Below, one piece after another: positions 50,016-59,586 of a DNA stretch of 64,000 bases. The notes beneath the pieces are model-generated. The model was not told where the DNA came from. It made no database searches and saw only the letters and a program-made list of their open reading frames with translations. The stretch's first letter is position 1; each line of letters starts with the position of its first letter. This DNA comes from Chitinophagaceae bacterium LGM1 (GTDB lineage: Bacteria; Bacteroidota; Bacteroidia; Chitinophagales; Chitinophagaceae): NCBI GenBank assembly GCA_018604165.1, contig CP075895.1:620001-684000 (forward strand), given 5' to 3'. The translations under genes were made by a program, and so were the position numbers.

Positions 50016-51151
50016 TGAGCGAAAAGCGCAAAATATCGGCACGTAAAATAATGCAGGCAATGGTTACCATACTGGTAACGGGCGCGTGTATTACGGCTAT
50101 GCTCAGCGCGGCACGCAAACAGGATGCACAGCATATAAAAGATTTCAGTATCAACATAAAGAACGAACAGTACGGCTTTATAGATAAAGCAGAAGTGAAA
50201 CAACGATTACTGAATAATAAGGATATAGATGTACAAAAGATTTCATTGGGCAGGTTGAATATCGGTAAGATGGAAGAGATAGTTGCAACTAACCCTTGGG
50301 TGGCAGATGCGCAGGTATTTGTTGACAACAGAAAAGTAGTACACGTAAACCTGACACAACGTGTGCCCGTAGCAAGGCTCTTCGACCAAGCAGGTAACAG
50401 CTATTATTTAGATAATACGCTCGCTGCCATGCCACTTAGCGACAGGTATATACATTATACCACCGTTGTTACTAATGTGCCTGTATTGAAAGAAGATAGC
50501 ACGGGCGATGCATTGAAAGCGCAGATAGTAAAATTGGTAAGGCATATAGAGCGCGATAGTTTCTGGAGTGCACAGGTATCGCAAATAATATTAAATGACG
50601 ACAAAGCATTTGAAATAGTACCTGTATTGGGCAACCATAAGATACTAATAGGCGATACATCGAACCTCGATGAGAAATTTGAAAACCTGTATGCTTTTTA
50701 CAAAAAAGTAATGGTGCGCATAGGGTGGGATAAATATGAAGTGTTGGATGTTAGATACAAAGGCCAAGTAGTGGCATCACCCGCACTGCCGTGGAAACCC
50801 CCAACAGACAAAGCGATGAGCAATATGAACTGGGTAAAGAGCATCATTGGTAACGATACCAATAAAGTGATAGCACCATTGCCAAAGCCTGTTGCTATAC
50901 AGCCGCAAGCTAATGCCACAACTGCAGCAAAGCCGGTAAGCACCACAAGTACAACACCAACGCCACCGAAACCACAAGTGTCACAACCTGCAAAACCTAC
51001 AACACCAGCGGCACCAAAGAAACCTGAACCAAAAGCAACTATAAAAAAAGAAGATAAAAAGCCAGAACCGAAGAAGCCCGATAACAAAGAGAAACAAAAA
51101 GAGAAAACGCAAAACAAAGAAGAACAAAAACCAAAGTATTTGTATCAGTAA
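50015..51151 (+). CDS. ftsQ: FtsQ/DivIB-like division protein with Lys/Pro-rich tail
   Basis: A 378-residue bitopic protein. The N-terminus is cytoplasmic and basic, followed by one transmembrane helix (about 11-30), a POTRA-like domain (about 44-115) with FIDKAEVKQRLLNNKDIDVQ, then the beta domain (about 120-265). FtsQ nucleates the FtsQLB complex at the septum. The last 90 residues or so (about 288-378) are low complexity, rich in Pro, Thr and Lys (KPEPKATIKKEDKKPEPKK), ending KPKYLYQ. This extension is unusual; typical FtsQ ends soon after the beta domain. If periplasmic it may touch peptidoglycan (inference). Confidence 0.85.
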   Translation: MSEKRKISARKIMQAMVTILVTGACITAMLSAARKQDAQHIKDFSINIKNEQYGFIDKAEVKQRLLNNKDIDVQKISLGRLNIGKMEEIVATNPWVADAQVFVDNRKVVHVNLTQRVPVARLFDQAGNSYYLDNTLAAMPLSDRYIHYTTVVTNVPVLKEDSTGDALKAQIVKLVRHIERDSFWSAQVSQIILNDDKAFEIVPVLGNHKILIGDTSNLDEKFENLYAFYKKVMVRIGWDKYEVLDVRYKGQVVASPALPWKPPTDKAMSNMNWVKSIIGNDTNKVIAPLPKPVAIQPQANATTAAKPVSTTSTTPTPPKPQVSQPAKPTTPAAPKKPEPKATIKKEDKKPEPKKPDNKEKQKEKTQNKEEQKPKYLYQ

Positions 51152-51187
51152 AACGTAGAAACATTAACAGCTTAAACGCGACGCAAT

Positions 51188-52588
51188 ATGAGTAAAAAAG
51201 AACAACCCATCATTGTCGGCCTCGACATAGGAACTACGAAAGTAGTCGCCATCGCTGGTCGCAAAAACGAGTATGGCAAACTGGAAATACTCGGTTTTGG
51301 TAAATCGGAATCGCAAGGTGTGAGCCACGGTGTGGTAATGAACATCGAGCAGTGTATCCGGTCTATCGAGCAGGCCATTGAAAAATGCTTGTTGTCAAAC
51401 CCCAATCTCGAAATCAAAGAAGTGTATGTGGGCATTGCAGGGCAGCACATCAAGAGTCTGCAAACGCGCGGTGACCGTGTACGCACACGCACCGATGAAG
51501 AGATTACCAAAGAAGATATAGACCTGCTGGTGCGCGACCAGTATAAAACATACATACCCGCGGGCGACCAGATAATAGACATCGTGCCACAGGAGTTTAT
51601 GGTGGATAGCACACCCAATGTAATAGACCCTGTAGGTATGAGTGGCGTAAAGATTGGAGCCAATTTCCACATCGTTACAGGCGACCGCAATGCCATACGT
51701 AACATCAAGCGTTGTGTGGACAAAGCCAACCTGAATACGAGAGATTTGGTATTGCAACCATTAGCATCTGCCGCAGCCGTAATGAATGATGAAGACCTGG
51801 AAGCAGGTGTAGCCATTGTAGATATAGGTGGTGGTACTACTGATATGGCTGTGTTCTTTGACGGTGTGCTGAAACACACTGCTGTGATACCTTATGCTGG
51901 TGTCAACATCACCAACGATATACGCAACGGATTGGGTGTGTTGCGTGCACAGGCAGAGCAGATGAAAGTACAGTTTGGTACTGCATTGGCAGACGAAGCC
52001 AACGCGAATGCCTACATCACTATACCGGGTTTGCGTGGTTTGCCGCCGAAAGAAATATCGGTAAAGAACCTTGCCAACATCATACAGGCACGTATGCAGG
52101 AGATACTGGACTATGTTGTGTATCACCTGAAACAAATAGGGCTTGATAAAAAACTGTATGGCGGTGTGATACTGACAGGTGGCGGCGCGCAACTGAAACA
52201 CATCATACAACTGACGGAGTATGTAACAGGTTTGGGCGCACGTATAGGCTATCCTAACGAACACCTTTCAGGCAACGACAGCGAGGCGATGATGAACCCA
52301 ATGTATTCTACCTGTATAGGTTTGATACTGCGCGGTTATCACGACTACGAGAATGGCAGGTTGCGCTTTGTAGGCGAGGGTGGCAATATCATGCACATCA
52401 GTGCCGAGGAAATGAAAGTGATAGCCGACAACCTGAAAACGGTTGAAGACAGCGTTGCGGATGAAAGCGAAGAAGGCAAAGAAAACAGACAGGCGAAACG
52501 TAGCGAAAACTTCAAAAAACTGTTTGACGGTTTCAAAGGCAAATTCATGAAGCTGTTTGAAGAAGTGGACGACCAGGAAATGGAATAA
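51188..52588 (+). CDS. ftsA: Cell division protein FtsA
   Basis: An actin-like ATPase that anchors FtsZ filaments to the membrane. The 466-residue chain has the phosphate-1 loop GLDIGTTKVVAIAG, the 1C domain (about 85-165), phosphate-2 VDIGGGTTDMAVF, the adenosine motif TGGGAQLKHI, and a C-terminal charged linker of about 60 residues ending in the amphipathic KKLFDGFKGKFMKLFEE, a likely membrane-targeting sequence. It lies 36 bases after ftsQ and 66 bases before ftsZ. Confidence 0.97.
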   Translation: MSKKEQPIIVGLDIGTTKVVAIAGRKNEYGKLEILGFGKSESQGVSHGVVMNIEQCIRSIEQAIEKCLLSNPNLEIKEVYVGIAGQHIKSLQTRGDRVRTRTDEEITKEDIDLLVRDQYKTYIPAGDQIIDIVPQEFMVDSTPNVIDPVGMSGVKIGANFHIVTGDRNAIRNIKRCVDKANLNTRDLVLQPLASAAAVMNDEDLEAGVAIVDIGGGTTDMAVFFDGVLKHTAVIPYAGVNITNDIRNGLGVLRAQAEQMKVQFGTALADEANANAYITIPGLRGLPPKEISVKNLANIIQARMQEILDYVVYHLKQIGLDKKLYGGVILTGGGAQLKHIIQLTEYVTGLGARIGYPNEHLSGNDSEAMMNPMYSTCIGLILRGYHDYENGRLRFVGEGGNIMHISAEEMKVIADNLKTVEDSVADESEEGKENRQAKRSENFKKLFDGFKGKFMKLFEEVDDQEME

Positions 52589-52654
52589 CAACTCAAAAAA
52601 AATTCACAACTATTCATAACACATTGTATTACTAACCCACAAAAAACAAATCGT

Positions 52655-54355
52655 ATGATACATTTCGAAATCCCCAAAAATCAATCATCTATCCTGAAAG
52701 TGATAGGTGTTGGCGGTGGCGGCAGCAATGCTGTCAACTACATGCACAGCCTTGGTATTGAAGGCGTTGATTTTGTCATCTGCAACACCGATTCGCAAGC
52801 GTTGGCGTTGAGCCCCGTTGCTAATAAAATACAACTCGGCCCACACCTTACACAAGGTTTGGGTGCAGGTGCCAACCCCGAAATCGGCAAGCAGGCCAGC
52901 GAAGAAAGCAATGAGGACATATCGAAAATATTGAAAGTAAACACCCGCATGGCGTTCATAACGGCAGGTATGGGTGGTGGTACAGGTACGGGTGGTGCAC
53001 CCGTTGTGGCAAAAATCTGTCGCGACCTCGGCATACTGACGGTAGGTATCGTTACCACGCCATTTACCTACGAGGGGCGCAAACGCCTGAAGCAAGCACA
53101 AGACGGTATAGACCGTATGCGCGAGCATGTAGATACCATCCTCATCATATCAAACGACAAACTACGCCAGCAATGCGGCAATCTACCATTCACACAGGCA
53201 TTTGCAAAAGCAGATGATGTGTTGGCTACGGCTGCTAAATGTATTACAGATGTTATCACCTCTACAGGGCAGATAAATGTTGACTTTGCAGACGTTTGTA
53301 CAGTTATGAAAAATGGCGGTGTGGCAATATTGGGTAGCGCACAAGTAGGTGGAGAAAACCGTGCACTACATGCAGTAGAGCAGGCACTGAACTCGCCTTT
53401 GCTGAATGACAGCGATATACGTGGTGCTAAATGGATATTGCTCAACATCACATCGAGCGCGGGAGAGCATGAGCATACCATGGACGAAGCAGAAGCTATA
53501 CAGGCTTTTGTACAAGAGCAGGCAGGCGATAATTGCGATGTGATACTGGGTATGGGCCACGACCCGAATCTGGGTGATAAAATCGCGGTTACCATTATCG
53601 CAACAGGTTTCCATCACAAAGAGCTGAACATGGAAATACCTGAAAAATCGAACCAGCCTGAAAAGATTGTCGTAGCGCTTGGAGATACTAATGCCAACAT
53701 CGCTGCTATTACGCCTGTTGCGGAAATGCCGAAAGCTACCTTGCACACAATGACACCAACATTGGTAGAGATGCCTGTTACTGAACATAAAGCAGTAGTA
53801 ATAGATGCTAAGCCTGCATTTCCTGTTGCAGAAGTAAAAGAAATCTTTACGCTGGATGTAACACCATCTGCTACCCCTGTTGCAGAAACACCCGTTGCAG
53901 TAGTAACAGAAACGCCTGTTAATACAGTAGCTGAAATAACACCTGCACCCGTTGCAGAAGTGCAACCCGAGGAAACCATTCAATTGATAATTAAGAATGA
54001 AATAACAGCCCCTGTTCAGCCTGTTGAAGAAACGCCTGTAATGAAAGTAGGAGAGCGTGTGCTGACGGCAGCCGAGATAGAAGAAAAACAACGTTTTGAA
54101 GACCAAAAGCGCGCGTTGGAAGAAAGGGCAGAACGTCTGCGCCGCATGAGCTTTAATATAAAAACAAATGAAAGCAGCGATGATGTGGAAAGCGTACCGG
54201 CCTATGTGCGCCGCAACGTACAGGTAGATAATGGTGTTGCATCTTCTGATACTTTTTATAGTGGTTATACCGTAGGTGTAAACGACCAGCAGAATAATAA
54301 TCAGGCAAGCATACAAACCATCAACACTTTCCTTGATGGCAAGAAGCCTGACTAA
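52655..54355 (+). CDS. ftsZ: Cell division protein FtsZ
   Basis: The tubulin-like GTPase that forms the Z ring. The 566-residue chain has a GTPase core (about 10-320) with the T1 region IGVGGGGSNAVNYM, tubulin signature AGMGGGTGTGG (about 104-114) and the T7 loop residues in the helix around NVDFADVCTVMKN. A disordered linker of about 190 residues follows, rich in Val/Ala/Glu/Thr/Pro with repeated PVAE units. The conserved peptide VPAYVRRNV (about 514-522), which binds FtsA and other partners, is followed by a further 45-residue tail, as is normal in Bacteroidota. It ends the dcw operon. Confidence 0.97.
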   Translation: MIHFEIPKNQSSILKVIGVGGGGSNAVNYMHSLGIEGVDFVICNTDSQALALSPVANKIQLGPHLTQGLGAGANPEIGKQASEESNEDISKILKVNTRMAFITAGMGGGTGTGGAPVVAKICRDLGILTVGIVTTPFTYEGRKRLKQAQDGIDRMREHVDTILIISNDKLRQQCGNLPFTQAFAKADDVLATAAKCITDVITSTGQINVDFADVCTVMKNGGVAILGSAQVGGENRALHAVEQALNSPLLNDSDIRGAKWILLNITSSAGEHEHTMDEAEAIQAFVQEQAGDNCDVILGMGHDPNLGDKIAVTIIATGFHHKELNMEIPEKSNQPEKIVVALGDTNANIAAITPVAEMPKATLHTMTPTLVEMPVTEHKAVVIDAKPAFPVAEVKEIFTLDVTPSATPVAETPVAVVTETPVNTVAEITPAPVAEVQPEETIQLIIKNEITAPVQPVEETPVMKVGERVLTAAEIEEKQRFEDQKRALEERAERLRRMSFNIKTNESSDDVESVPAYVRRNVQVDNGVASSDTFYSGYTVGVNDQQNNNQASIQTINTFLDGKKPD

Positions 54356-54392
54356 TCAACCGTCTCTTTTGTTATATTTCATATTGCGTAAC

Positions 54393-54420
54393 GCTCCCCT
54401 TTTCTAAGGGGAGCTTTTTG
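54393..54420 (+). terminator. Terminator of the dcw operon
   Basis: GCTCCCCTT (54393-54401) pairs perfectly with AAGGGGAGC (54406-54414) around a TTCT loop, followed by TTTTT. It lies 38 bases past the ftsZ stop. Confidence 0.92.
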
Positions 54421-54548
54421 TTGCATGATGAAATTGTTAAGGGATTATGAACGTTGTGTTTCCGCAATTATAAATCTGTATGAAGTTTGGTGTGCACAAC
54501 ATATAATAGCCATTGGCTTACATTTCTTTGCAGCCAAATGAAAATAGT

Positions 54549-57239
54549 ATGAAGAAATTGTTACTCGCTGTCGGTGTTTTGCTGGCTTGCCAACAAGCAG
54601 GCGCACAGGTTATTGCACATCAGGGTTTTGATGCTGCACAAACCAATACATGGAACTATACGGTATCTCCTGCAAAGTACAACCTGCCTGCATCGGCAGA
54701 CGTTTGGGCAGATACAACCGTGCTTGGTAACTCACTAAGTGGCAACGTAGGCATTAATGCTGCACCACAAGGAACACATTTCTGGGGAATGCACGATTTG
54801 GAAAACCCATCTACCTTAGGTCTGGGTGCGCCTTTTTATCATGCTATGGAATTCAGCCCTGTAGCGTTAAACCCCGCTACGGCTTACACAATCAAGTTCA
54901 GATTTTTTACACATTTGATTGGCGGTACAACGGATACTGTTTGGTACAACGTAGAATACAACAACGGTACTACGTGGAATAACAGTAATGATATTGCTGT
55001 ATCGTCACAGAGCAAATTTTGGGATTCTGTAACTATAGTAGTACCTGCCAATAGCACTTTCGCAAGGCTTAGGATAAGGACACGTATTAACGGCGGTGAT
55101 GATTGGGCAGGGCTTGATGCTTTTCAGATAGTTGCAGGCGCAACGATATTACCAACTACAGTTCAACTAAGGCAAAATCTTTTCATCTTCGACGAAGCAT
55201 CAGATACGGCAAGGATTGGTGTTGTTATATCTAACAAAAACAATGCAGTAACTACTACGGTAAACGTAAACTACCTGCACAATTTCACAACAGTAGATGG
55301 TGGCGATATTCAGGTGTTGGATAATGTTATAGGTTTCGGTCCGCTATTGTCAGATACACAATATGTCAGGGTGATTATCAAGAATGATAATGTAAAAGAA
55401 GCAACTGAATACTTTGGCTTCGAGCTGTCAAACCCTGTAAATGCTACGCTGGGTGCTACACGAAAAGCCTTCGTTTATATTAAAGACAATGACTACACTG
55501 CACCCGTAGCACGTAAGAATATAGAAATGCAACACTTAGGTAGCTACCCAATCAATATCGCAGGTTCATCTGCGGAGATAGTAGCTTTTGACAGTGCTGC
55601 AAACAAACTGTATGTAGTCAACTCACTGAAAAACAGGTTGCATATTCTCGACTTCAACAACCCTGCCGCCCTTACACAAACTACTAGTATTGATATGAGT
55701 ACTTATGGCGGTGGTATCAACTCGGTAGCCGTACGTAAGGGTATTGTAGCCGTCGCGGTAGAGGCAAATCCTAAAACAGATAGCGGTAAAGTAGTGTTTC
55801 TGGATGCAGCAGGTACTTTTCTGAAAGAAGTAAAGACAGGTGCATTACCCGATATGATAACTTTCTCGCCCGATGGCAGGTATGTACTCACCGCTAATGA
55901 AGGTGAGCCTGATAATACATATACAATAGACCCGGAAGGCAGCGTAACCATGGTTGACCTGCAAAATGGTGTAACCAACGCAACGGCGTTTACGGTAAGG
56001 TTTACCAACTTCAATGGTTCAGAGCCTGCATTGCGCAATCTGGGCATACGTATCTATGGTGCAGGTGCTAATGCCGCCAGAGATTTTGAACCAGAATACA
56101 TCACCATATCTAAAAACAGCGATAAAGCATGGATAACGCTGCAAGAGAATAACGCTATTGCAGTGCTCGACTTTGCAACAAAAACCATAACAGGTTTATT
56201 CGCATTGCGTACATCAGACCATAGCAAGCCCGGCTTTGCCTTAGATGCAAGTGATAATAACGGACAAGTACTGATAGCTAACTGGCCTGTAAGAGGTATG
56301 CATCTGCCCGATGCGATAGCCAACTTCAGCATAGGTAACAATACATACTTGGTAACAGCCAACGAGGGCGATGCGCGTGAATACAGTGCATTGACGGAAG
56401 AGTCGCGCATAGGTTCAAGCACCTATGTGTTAGACCCTGTAAAATTCCCTCATGCCGACCTTATGAAAGCCAACCACAACCTTGGCAGGCTGAATGCAGT
56501 ACGTACAGCAGGTGATATGGATGGCGATGGCGACTTTGATGAAATACACGTATTGGGTAGCCGTAGCTTCAGCATCTGGAATGCAGAGAGCGGAGTAAGG
56601 GTATATGATAGTGGAGAAGATATAGAGCAGATAACATTGGCAGACCCTAAATATGGTAAACTCTTTAACGCCAGCAACGATGGCAACACATCTAAAAACC
56701 GTAGTGATAACAAAGGCCCCGAACCCGAAGGCATAGCAATGGGTGTTATCAACGATACTACCTACGCCTTTGTAGCATTAGAGCGTATTGGTGGTGTGAT
56801 GGCATATAACGTACAAAACCCTGCAAAACCCGTATTTGTGCAATACATCAACACGAGAGATACGGGTACGTATGGTGGCGATAATGGTTGTGAGGGTATC
56901 ATCTTCCTGCACGAAAAAGAAAACAAGCATGGTAAACATTATGTAATTACTGCCAATGAAATAAGCGGTACGATAGCTGTGTTTGAAGTAAAAGCTACGA
57001 AACCCGTAACAGGTAATGTGATGAATGCAGAACTGCCCGGCTTTAATGCATACCCAAATCCGGTTAATAACGGTGTGCTGTACTTCAGCCAAACCATTAG
57101 CGGTAGTGTGTACGATATGGCAGGGCATAAAGTAGCCGGCTTTGAAAATGCCAACAACATCAATACGGCAAGCTTTGCCAAGGGTGTATATACCATACAG
57201 GCAAAAGGCTTTGCCACACAAAAAATAGTAATACAATAA
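54549..57239 (+). CDS. Choice-of-anchor I family secreted protein with T9SS sorting domain
   Basis: 896 residues from the ATG at 54549, with signal peptide about 1-20 (ACQQAGAQ). Then a lectin/jelly-roll-like domain (about 20-200), a Calx-beta-like domain (about 215-320, with the end KAFVYIKDND), and a large choice-of-anchor I beta-propeller-like domain (about 335-800) with ANEGEPDNTYTIDPEGSVTM, TANEGDAREYS and GPEPEGIAMG. A type A sorting domain (YPNPVNNGVLYFSQ to KIVIQ) ends it. The domain is related to esterase-like/phytase-like propellers; catalytic function unknown. Exported by T9SS, presumably to the surface. An upstream in-frame ATG 36 bases earlier lies before the signal peptide. Confidence 0.85.
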   Translation: MKKLLLAVGVLLACQQAGAQVIAHQGFDAAQTNTWNYTVSPAKYNLPASADVWADTTVLGNSLSGNVGINAAPQGTHFWGMHDLENPSTLGLGAPFYHAMEFSPVALNPATAYTIKFRFFTHLIGGTTDTVWYNVEYNNGTTWNNSNDIAVSSQSKFWDSVTIVVPANSTFARLRIRTRINGGDDWAGLDAFQIVAGATILPTTVQLRQNLFIFDEASDTARIGVVISNKNNAVTTTVNVNYLHNFTTVDGGDIQVLDNVIGFGPLLSDTQYVRVIIKNDNVKEATEYFGFELSNPVNATLGATRKAFVYIKDNDYTAPVARKNIEMQHLGSYPINIAGSSAEIVAFDSAANKLYVVNSLKNRLHILDFNNPAALTQTTSIDMSTYGGGINSVAVRKGIVAVAVEANPKTDSGKVVFLDAAGTFLKEVKTGALPDMITFSPDGRYVLTANEGEPDNTYTIDPEGSVTMVDLQNGVTNATAFTVRFTNFNGSEPALRNLGIRIYGAGANAARDFEPEYITISKNSDKAWITLQENNAIAVLDFATKTITGLFALRTSDHSKPGFALDASDNNGQVLIANWPVRGMHLPDAIANFSIGNNTYLVTANEGDAREYSALTEESRIGSSTYVLDPVKFPHADLMKANHNLGRLNAVRTAGDMDGDGDFDEIHVLGSRSFSIWNAESGVRVYDSGEDIEQITLADPKYGKLFNASNDGNTSKNRSDNKGPEPEGIAMGVINDTTYAFVALERIGGVMAYNVQNPAKPVFVQYINTRDTGTYGGDNGCEGIIFLHEKENKHGKHYVITANEISGTIAVFEVKATKPVTGNVMNAELPGFNAYPNPVNNGVLYFSQTISGSVYDMAGHKVAGFENANNINTASFAKGVYTIQAKGFATQKIVIQ

Positions 57240-57259
57240 AACCCAAAGATTGAATAGTT

Positions 57260-57290
57260 AAGAGCCTTGCTTTTGCAGGGCTCTTTTTTA
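57260..57290 (+). terminator. Terminator after the choice-of-anchor I gene
   Basis: AAGAGCCTTGC (57260-57270) pairs with GCAGGGCTCTT (57275-57285) with one G-U pair, followed by T residues. The rest of the 352-base gap up to the sigma factor gene holds a TATATTTA box near 57369 that may be its promoter, which would give a long leader; otherwise I see nothing in it. Confidence 0.85.
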
Positions 57291-57591
57291 TGCTGTTTGT
57301 CATAATAGTTTCATATTCAATAAGATGACAAAGTGTTTGTGCCAACGTTTTTTTAAAAGAAAACGTCTATATTTACAATCCCGCCGCAAAAAATGCGCAA
57401 CGAAGCAAGAGCAGGAATATTGTTTTTGATATTTGGCTCGGTATTTGATTTAACATTTTTTGAGGGATTGGGCAATAGAAATCAAAAACTTACGTTAATA
57501 ACTTTTAAAGCTATCTGCATATAAGGCAACTTCTACATTAAAATTACCACATGGCCTGAACTATACGTTCAAAAAATTAGGTAGAAGTATT

Positions 57592-58176
57592 ATGCAGTTA
57601 ATCCAACAATGTTCTGACGCTGAACTGGTACACGCCTTCATACAAGGTGAAGAAAAGGCATTGGAAACCCTTGTGTACAGGTACAAAGACAAGATTTATA
57701 CATCCATATACATGCTTGTGAAAGACAAGTATATGGCAGAAGATATTTTTCAGGATGCTTTTCTGAAAATGATACGCACTATGCGCGACGGTCGGTATTC
57801 CGAACAAGGCAAATTCCTGCCCTGGGCTATGCGTGTGGCGCACAACCTGTGTATGGACCACTTCCGTAAAGTGAAGCAAAACGTGCAGATAACCCTGCCC
57901 GATGGTAAAGATATATCTGAACTGCTGGGGGCAGACAGTCAGGGAGCATCTGACAGGATAGAAACCATGCAGGTAAATCAAAGCATACGCAGGCTGATAG
58001 AAGAACTGCCCGAAGAGCAACGGGAAGTCATCGTATTGCGTATGTATGGCGACTTGAGCTTTAAAGAAATTGCCGATATGACATCTGTAAGCATCAATAC
58101 AGCATTGGGCAGAATGCGCTACGGACTCATAAATCTTCGCAAAATGATACAAGACAGCAAGATGGTATTGAGGTGA
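57592..58176 (+). CDS. ECF-like RNA polymerase sigma factor
   Basis: A 194-residue sigma-70 family factor. Region 2 (about 8-85) contains LVYRYKDKIYTSIYMLVKDKYMAEDIFQDAFLKM and the -10-binding helix PWAMRVAHNLCMDHFRK; region 4 (about 120-190) contains LPEEQREVIVLRMYGDLSFKEIADMTSVSINTALGRMRYG. The linker holds an insertion rich in Asp/Gln. No anti-sigma gene follows, so control must be elsewhere. The sequence belongs to a widely conserved Bacteroidota type; a relation to SigP, the T9SS-linked sigma factor of Porphyromonas, is conceivable given PorT nearby but untested. Confidence 0.88.
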   Translation: MQLIQQCSDAELVHAFIQGEEKALETLVYRYKDKIYTSIYMLVKDKYMAEDIFQDAFLKMIRTMRDGRYSEQGKFLPWAMRVAHNLCMDHFRKVKQNVQITLPDGKDISELLGADSQGASDRIETMQVNQSIRRLIEELPEEQREVIVLRMYGDLSFKEIADMTSVSINTALGRMRYGLINLRKMIQDSKMVLR

Positions 58177-58205
58177 TGCGGAATTTTTTTGATTAATTTG
58201 CCTCA

Positions 58206-58934
58206 ATGGCATCGCTCCCGCTTTTTTATCACAATCACCCGCTGCAGGTACACGATACCGTGCAGATGGATGAAGATACAGCAAGGCACATAGTGCAGGT
58301 ATTGCGTATGCAGGTAGGCGAGTTGCTACAACTTACAAATGGCAACGGTGATGTTGCGGATGCTATTATTTCGGATGCTGCAAAGAAAAAATGCGCGGTA
58401 ACCATCAGCAAAGTAACACACCATGCACCCGCCAAACATAAACTGCATCTCGCAGTGGCATTTACTAAAAATACATCGCGCAACGAGTGGCTGCTTGAAA
58501 AAGCAACAGAACTGGGCGTTGCCAGCATTATACCGCTAATAGTAACACGTTCAGAAAAAGAAAAGATACGCGAAGACAGGTGGACTGGTATCTTGATTGC
58601 TGCTATGATGCAATCGCAACAATATTATTTGCCAATACTTACCGCTCCTCAAAAACTGACATCGGTGATTGATAGTTACAAAGACGTACCTCAAAAACTG
58701 ATAGGGCATTGTATAGATACATTACCACGTATAATGTTGACCAAAGCAATGCTTGCTGCACAAGAAACGATTGTACTGATAGGGCCAGAGGGTGATTTTA
58801 CACAAGAAGAGGTGGAGCAATGTGTGCTGCAAGGTTATACAGGGATTACAATGGCAAGCCAACGCTTGCGTACAGAAACAGCCGCTATGAATGTGTGCGC
58901 ATATTTTAATACAATCAACAATGAATATAGGTAG
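58206..58934 (+). CDS. rsmE: 16S rRNA m3U1498 methyltransferase RsmE
   Basis: A 242-residue SPOUT methyltransferase acting on U1498 of 16S rRNA in the 30S subunit. An N-terminal PUA-like domain (about 1-70, with HIVQVLRMQVGELLQLTNGNG) precedes the SPOUT domain with LLEKATELGVASIIPLIVTRSEK, IGPEGDFTQEEVE and LRTETAAMN, the knotted SAM-binding region. The ATG is at 58206. It overlaps the DUF4159 gene by 14 bases at its end, so the two are coupled. Confidence 0.95.
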   Translation: MASLPLFYHNHPLQVHDTVQMDEDTARHIVQVLRMQVGELLQLTNGNGDVADAIISDAAKKKCAVTISKVTHHAPAKHKLHLAVAFTKNTSRNEWLLEKATELGVASIIPLIVTRSEKEKIREDRWTGILIAAMMQSQQYYLPILTAPQKLTSVIDSYKDVPQKLIGHCIDTLPRIMLTKAMLAAQETIVLIGPEGDFTQEEVEQCVLQGYTGITMASQRLRTETAAMNVCAYFNTINNEYR

Positions 58935-59586
58935 ATATATATTAACCATCATACTGGCTGTAATGATGATGCAAGTGCAAGCACAGCAAATGAAGTTGGC
59001 ATTGCTCGTGTACGGTGGTGGTGGCGATTGGTATGCTAACCCAACAGCATTAAAAAACTTAGCATCTTATTGCAATCAACAATTAAAAACAAAACTGGCA
59101 ACACAAGAAGCACAAGTAGAGGTTGGAAGTCCTGATTTGTTTAACTACCCATTCGTACACATGACAGGTCATGGGCGGTGGACACTAAATGATGCGGAAG
59201 CACAAAACCTACGCAAGTATCTGGAAGCAGGTGGCTTTCTACATATTGATGATAATTATGGTCTTGATCCTTATGTACGCCCTGCACTAAAGAAAGTATT
59301 CCCTGAACTGAGCTTGGTAGAGATTCCTTTTTCGCATCCCATTTATCATACCGCGTTCGATTTTAATAACGGGTTGCCTAAAATACACGAACACGATAAG
59401 AAGCCACCCAAAGGCTATGGCTTAATATACAAAGGTAAGTTAGTGTGTTTTTATAGCAATGAAACCGACTTGGGCGATGGTTGGGAAGACCCGGAAGTAC
59501 ACCGTGAAAGTCCGCAAAAACACATTGAGGCATTACAGATGGGGGCAAACCTTGTACAATATGCATTCAATGGAGTTACACCTTAG
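58921..59586 (+). CDS. DUF4159-family secreted protein
   Basis: A 221-residue protein with a signal peptide (about 1-21, MMMQVQAQ). The core is the DUF4159 fold, a flavodoxin/glutamine-amidotransferase-like arrangement, here with ALLVYGGGGDWYANPTALKNLA, YPFVHMTGHGRWTLND, the GGFLHIDDNYGLDPYVRPALKKVFPE segment, and FYSNETDLGDGWEDPE. Function unknown; the family is often found near Bacteroidota metabolic or envelope genes. It overlaps rsmE at the start by 14 bases and the convergent glycosyltransferase gene at the end by 11. Confidence 0.85.
   Translation: MNIGRYILTIILAVMMMQVQAQQMKLALLVYGGGGDWYANPTALKNLASYCNQQLKTKLATQEAQVEVGSPDLFNYPFVHMTGHGRWTLNDAEAQNLRKYLEAGGFLHIDDNYGLDPYVRPALKKVFPELSLVEIPFSHPIYHTAFDFNNGLPKIHEHDKKPPKGYGLIYKGKLVCFYSNETDLGDGWEDPEVHRESPQKHIEALQMGANLVQYAFNGVTP

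Noticed and set aside
53366-54316. Open frame of about 316 codons antisense to ftsZ
   Set aside because: Frame shadow of the low-complexity linker region; very rich in Tyr/Cys/Phe.
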